DNA of 64,000 nucleotides, from NCBI RefSeq assembly GCF_000524195.1, contig NW_020170410.1:710908-774907 (forward strand), read 5' to 3'. The notes beneath the pieces were generated by a model. It searched no databases, was not told where the DNA came from, and was given only the letters and a program-made list of their open reading frames with translations. Of the stretch, positions 63,867 through 64,000 are shown one piece after another. This DNA is from Echinococcus granulosus (taxonomy: Eukaryota; Platyhelminthes; Cestoda; Cyclophyllidea; Taeniidae). A program made the translations under genes and the position numbers. Numbering within the stretch: the stretch's first letter is position 1; every line of letters begins with the position of its first letter.

Positions 63867-64000
63867 TTGGTGGCAGTAGAAAGCGAACCCAATTCTAAAG
63901 GACAACTATCCCGATTTTTATTACCGAATGCTAAACCTTAGCATAGTAGAAAAAGGGCACATGCTGTGGTTGGGAGAATCTGTGACGACCCCTAATGGAA
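63673..64000 (+). mobile_element. TRIM-like retroelement, copy 5, cut by the window end
   Basis: A well-preserved 194-base LTR (63673-63866, TGTAATCC to GCACTACA) is followed by the family's primer-binding-like TTGGTGGCAG and the first 134 bases of interior, up to the CCCCTAATGGAA block. That block lies about 130 bases into the interior of the complete copies, so the element very likely continues past the window. Confidence 0.8.

Overview
The window is eukaryotic, AT-rich and mostly non-coding. Its clearest content is two complete, multi-exon innexin genes (invertebrate gap-junction channel subunits), both on the minus strand. Innexins rule out a prokaryote or vertebrate. The innexin sequence style, the long introns and a family of small terminal-repeat retroelements resembling the TRIMs described in tapeworms together suggest a flatworm, perhaps a cestode. 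This assignment is inference. A run of exactly 100 N at 21182-21281 marks a scaffold gap.

Layout. 1-3440: a complete TRIM-like element (500-1482) and a solo LTR (2558-2746). 3441-3803 (+): an unrecognised single-exon gene for a 120-residue protein with two membrane segments. 3804-12997: non-coding, with a second complete element at 10045-11150. 12998-29456 (-): innexin A, three coding exons, with two more TRIM elements inside intron 2 and the assembly gap inside intron 1. 29457-44943: about 15.5 kb of intergenic DNA with a CpG-rich, CA-repeat, promoter-like island near 42.65-42.96 kb. 44944-59486 (-): innexin B, also three coding exons, with a solo LTR in intron 2. 59487-64000: a promoter-like CpG/CCAAT region upstream of innexin B, then unremarkable sequence, then a TRIM-like element cut by the window end.

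The two innexins are head-to-tail paralogues with identical intron positions and phases. They share the four extracellular cysteines, the YYQW motif and a C-terminal class I PDZ-ligand-like ending. They differ mainly in that innexin A carries a roughly 115-residue insertion in the cytoplasmic loop, an extended Gly-rich tail, and a His/Gly-rich open frame just upstream of its start codon. All seven TRIM copies lie on the plus strand, so those inside the innexin introns are antisense to the host gene.

No CRISPR array, tRNA or rRNA gene or autonomous transposon coding region was recognised. Most other open frames are short, lack family features and are treated as chance.
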